Shown: positions 29,491 through 32,239 of the stretch, piece after piece
Position numbering within the stretch: the stretch's first letter is position 1
Layout: each line of letters begins with the position of its first letter
Assembly (NCBI GenBank): GCA_023150805.1
Contig: JAKLKF010000067.1
Span: forward strand, 1-32,239
Direction: 5' to 3'
DNA length: 32,239 bases
Source: Myxococcota bacterium
GTDB taxonomy: Bacteria; Myxococcota_A; UBA796; UBA2385
Program-made: the position numbers and the translations under genes
Notes under the pieces: generated by a model
Seen by the model: the letters and a program-made list of their open reading frames with translations, nothing else
Told to the model about the DNA's origin: nothing
Database searches by the model: none

Positions 29491-32239
29491 ATGTCGACCA
29501 AGGATCTCATCGAGCGCCTCAACCGGACCCCGGCCAAGCCGACGCGGGCGGTGCCGACGCGCGCCAAGCCCGAGGCGGCCACGGCCGACGAGGTCCAGAC
29601 TCGCGTGAACCAGACGGTGATCCGCCGCCGTCGGGTCACCGCCGAGGAGCAGGAGGCCGAGGCCGCCGCCGCGCGCGCCGAGGCCGAGGCCGCCGCGCTC
29701 GCCGCTCGCCGCCGCACCGTCGTCCGCCGCCCCGCGGCCGAGGTGGCCGCCCGGGCCGAGGGGCCCGCCACGCCGCCGGCCGCCGAGGTCCAGCCCGCGC
29801 CGGTGGTCGAGGCGCCCCCTCCGGCCGAGGTGGTGGTGCCCGCCGCCCCGGTGGAGACCGCGCCCGAGCCGGTGGTCGAGGTCGCCCCGCCCGCCCCCGA
29901 GCCCGTGGTCGAGGCCCCCGCGCCCACGCCCGAGCCGGTGGTCGAGGTCGCCCCGCCCGCACCCGAGCCGGTCGTGGTGCCGGCGCCGACGCCCGTCGCG
30001 CCGCCGACCCCGACGCCGCCCCCCGTGGCCGCGCCGGCCACGCCGACCCACGCCCCGGTGGCCGCCGCCCCCGCGGCGCCCGAGGGCCCCAGCGCCTCCG
30101 AGACGGCCCGACGCGGCCTGCCCCGGCTCGGCGTCGGCGAGCGCGCGATGCCCTCCTTCCCCGGCCTGGGCAGCGCCGTCGTCGCGCCGCCCCCCGGCTA
30201 CGACCCGACCGACCCCGCCGGCAACCGCCGCCGCGCCCAGGAGGCCGCCCGAGGTGGTCGCCCCGAGGCCGCGGCCCCGGCCCCCGCCGACGCCGGCGCG
30301 CGCAAGCCGATGTGGCGGGACGAGACGGCGGGCGATCGCGGCCCGGCCGGCCCGCGCGAAGAGTTCCGCGACCGCGGCGAGCGCGGCGCCCGGGCGCGCC
30401 CCAAGGGCAAGCGCCGCCGGACCTCCGACACGGCGATGATGGACGAGATGGGGGTGCGCCGGAAGCGCTCCCGCAAGCGGGTGGGCCCCAAGAAGGTCTC
30501 CCCGCAGGCCGCGGCCCACAAGCGCCGGGTCGAGGTCGACGGGACCATCTCGGTCGCCAACCTCGCCCACGGCATGTCGATCAAGGCGAGCCAGGTCATC
30601 AAGAAGCTCATCTCGATGGGCCAGATGGCGACCATCAACGACGAGCTCGACCTCGAGACCGCCCAGCTCATCGCCGAGGAGTTCGAGTTCGAGGCGGTCG
30701 ACGCGTCCTTCAGCGAGGACGAGCACATGATCGACCTCGAGGAGGAGGAGGACGACGAGGGCCAGGAGCCCCGTCCGCCCGTGGTCACGATCATGGGCCA
30801 CGTCGACCACGGCAAGACCACGCTGCTCGACACGATCCGCAAGGCGAACGTGGCCGCGGGCGAGGCCGGCGGCATCACGCAGCACACCTCCGCCTACCAG
30901 GTCGAGCACGACGGCGAGCTGATCACCTTCATCGACACCCCCGGCCACGAGGCCTTCACGCACATGCGGGCCCGCGGCGCCCAGGTCACCGACATCGTGG
31001 TCCTGGTGGTGGCGGCCGAAGACGGCGTCATGCCGCAGACGATCGAGGCGCTCAACCACGCCAAGGCCGCCGGCGTGCAGATCATCGTGGCCGTCAACAA
31101 GATCGACAAGCCCGGCGCGAACCCCGACCGGATCAAGCAGGCCCTGCTCGAGTACGAGCTGGTCGCCGAGGAGTACGGCGGCGAGACGATCTTCGTCCCG
31201 GTCTCGGCGCTCAAGGGCACGGGCATCCCCGCCCTGCTCGAGGCGATCACGCTGACCTCCGAGATGGGCGAGTACACGGCCAACCCCGACCGCCACGCCG
31301 AGGGCACGGTGCTCGAGGCCCGGCTGGAGAAGGGTCGCGGCCCCGTCGCCGACGTCATCGTCCAGAAGGGCACGCTGCGCCCGGGCGACCGCGTCGTGAT
31401 GGGCACCACCTGGGGCCGCGTGCGCGCCATGGCCGACTTCACGGGCAAGGCGCTGAAGGAGGCGGGCCCCTCGACCCCCGTCGAGATCATCGGCCTGCAG
31501 GAGGTCCCCTCGGCCGGCGACAACTTCGTGGTCGTGGCGAACGACAAGGACGCGAAGGCCCTGGCCGAGCACCGGCTGGAAGAGGTCAAGCGCGCCGAGC
31601 TGGCCGAGACGGCCGGCAAGCGCGTCACCCTCGAGGACCTGCTCAAGCAGAAGGTCGAGGGCCAGAAGCTCAGCCTCAACCTGGTCGTGAAGTCCGACGT
31701 GGGCGGCACGCTGGAGGCGATGAAGGGCTCCATCAAGAAGATCTCGGTCGAGGGCACCGACGTCAAGGTCCTGCACTCGGCTGTGGGCGCCATCTCCGAG
31801 AGCGACATCACGCTGGCGCGCACCTACGGCGCCATCGTGATCGGCTTCAACGTGCGCCCCGACGCCAAGGCCCGCCGCGCCGCCGACGAGTTCGGCGTCG
31901 AGATCCGGACCTACAGCGTCATCTACGAGGCGCTGGAGGACATCGAGAAGGGCCTGAAGGGCCTGCTCGGCCCGACCTTCCAGGAGAAGGTGCAGGGCGT
32001 GGCCGAGGTCCGCGAGATCTTCGCGGTCCCCAAGGTCGGCACCATCGCCGGCTGCCGGGTCATCGAGGGCACGATCAACCGCGGGCACTCGGTCCGGCTG
32101 CTGCGCGACGGCACGATCATCTGGACGGGCCGCCTGGCCTCGCTCCGGCGCTTCAAGGACGACGTCCGCGAGGTGGCCGAGGGCTACGAGTGCGGCATGA
32201 ACCTCGACGGCTTCAACGACATCAAGCCGGGTGACCAGA
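29491..32239 (+). CDS. infB: Translation initiation factor IF-2, 3' end cut by the window
   Basis: At least 916 residues; the reading frame is still open at the window edge and, by comparison with E. coli IF-2, roughly 15 residues are missing. IF-2 is the GTPase that brings initiator tRNA to the ribosome. The N-terminal part is a long low-complexity region: VNQTVIRRRRVT, Ala/Glu helix, then Pro/Val repeats and an Arg-rich stretch. One IF2_N module (VDGTISVANLAHGMSIKASQVIKKL) precedes the G domain: G1 GHVDHGKTT (436-444), G2 GGITQHTSAY, G3 DTPGHEAF, G4 NKID. Domain II onward is normal (EGTVLEARLEKGRGPVADVIV, GRLASLRRFKDDVREV). ATG 29491 follows CAGGGCTGGT, a weak ribosome site. The usual first IF2_N copy at the extreme N-terminus is absent. 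Confidence 0.95.
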   Translation, partial: MSTKDLIERLNRTPAKPTRAVPTRAKPEAATADEVQTRVNQTVIRRRRVTAEEQEAEAAAARAEAEAAALAARRRTVVRRPAAEVAARAEGPATPPAAEVQPAPVVEAPPPAEVVVPAAPVETAPEPVVEVAPPAPEPVVEAPAPTPEPVVEVAPPAPEPVVVPAPTPVAPPTPTPPPVAAPATPTHAPVAAAPAAPEGPSASETARRGLPRLGVGERAMPSFPGLGSAVVAPPPGYDPTDPAGNRRRAQEAARGGRPEAAAPAPADAGARKPMWRDETAGDRGPAGPREEFRDRGERGARARPKGKRRRTSDTAMMDEMGVRRKRSRKRVGPKKVSPQAAAHKRRVEVDGTISVANLAHGMSIKASQVIKKLISMGQMATINDELDLETAQLIAEEFEFEAVDASFSEDEHMIDLEEEEDDEGQEPRPPVVTIMGHVDHGKTTLLDTIRKANVAAGEAGGITQHTSAYQVEHDGELITFIDTPGHEAFTHMRARGAQVTDIVVLVVAAEDGVMPQTIEALNHAKAAGVQIIVAVNKIDKPGANPDRIKQALLEYELVAEEYGGETIFVPVSALKGTGIPALLEAITLTSEMGEYTANPDRHAEGTVLEARLEKGRGPVADVIVQKGTLRPGDRVVMGTTWGRVRAMADFTGKALKEAGPSTPVEIIGLQEVPSAGDNFVVVANDKDAKALAEHRLEEVKRAELAETAGKRVTLEDLLKQKVEGQKLSLNLVVKSDVGGTLEAMKGSIKKISVEGTDVKVLHSAVGAISESDITLARTYGAIVIGFNVRPDAKARRAADEFGVEIRTYSVIYEALEDIEKGLKGLLGPTFQEKVQGVAEVREIFAVPKVGTIAGCRVIEGTINRGHSVRLLRDGTIIWTGRLASLRRFKDDVREVAEGYECGMNLDGFNDIKPGDQ
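29861..29966 (+). repeat. infB: Pro/Val repeat inside infB
   Basis: A 34-base block (29861-29894) recurs identically at 29927-29960, period 66 bases, with a diverged half-period copy between. It encodes PEPVVEVAPPA-type units in the disordered N-terminal region of IF-2. Confidence 0.75.

Noticed and set aside
1..32239. tRNA genes, rRNA, CRISPR arrays, insertion sequences, integrases
   Set aside because: No T-loop-like GGTTCGAATCC sequence, no regularly spaced direct repeats with spacers, no transposase or integrase motifs were seen on either strand.

Overview
The window is very GC-rich (above 70% by eye) with strong G/C third-position bias, so long open frames occur on every strand and most are shadows. 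The organism is a diderm: there is a Pal/OmpA lipoprotein and several lipobox proteins. Fusions of a Ser/Thr kinase to a formylglycine-generating-enzyme (FGE) fold, lipoproteins with DGGSA or poly-Gly linkers, and a rimP-nusA-ylxR-infB cluster with a YlxR-L7Ae fusion suggest Myxococcota or a related former deltaproteobacterial lineage. That placement is inference. I see no rRNA, tRNA, CRISPR array, transposase, integrase or attachment site, and no gene-free stretch exceeds 300 bases.

Layout. (1) 1-3.8 kb looks accessory: a kinase-FGE fusion faces a translationally coupled two-gene module on the minus strand, an ABC/OLD-type ATPase followed by a DUF4276 TOPRIM-like protein. It resembles two-gene phage-defence systems of the OLD/PARIS type. 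(2) 3.9-6.5 kb: an SRPBCC (AHSA1-like) protein, an amidase-signature hydrolase and a small polytopic membrane protein. (3) 6.5-13.6 kb is a minus-strand run: a duplicated-domain SagB/ThcOx-type nitroreductase, a TMTC-like membrane protein with TPRs, a DUF2807 lipoprotein, a second lipoprotein, an SRPBCC-like protein, a small membrane protein and a TauE/SafE transporter. (4) A LysR regulator diverges from the transporter over an AT-richer operator and overlaps tail-to-tail with an FGE-fold lipoprotein that ends a small three-gene operon. (5) 16.3-21 kb plus strand: OmpR-type response regulator, histidine kinase, double hot-dog (MaoC-like) protein and glucose-6-phosphate isomerase, closely packed. 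(6) A Pal-like lipoprotein on minus, then an N-acetylhexosamine-kinase-like APH-fold protein, TldD, TldE and a secreted protein of unknown function on plus. (7) 26.5 kb to the end: a strong intrinsic terminator, then rimP, nusA, ylxR-L7Ae and infB, which runs off the window.

The most defensible functional units are the ATPase-TOPRIM pair, the LysR/TauE pair with its operator, the two-component pair, TldD/TldE and the transcription/translation cluster. A repeated TAT-containing sequence at identical distance from three start codons that lack a Shine-Dalgarno sequence (amidase, SagB, TMTC-like) suggests leaderless promoters. The terminator between a TTGACG promoter candidate and rimP could attenuate the nusA operon.
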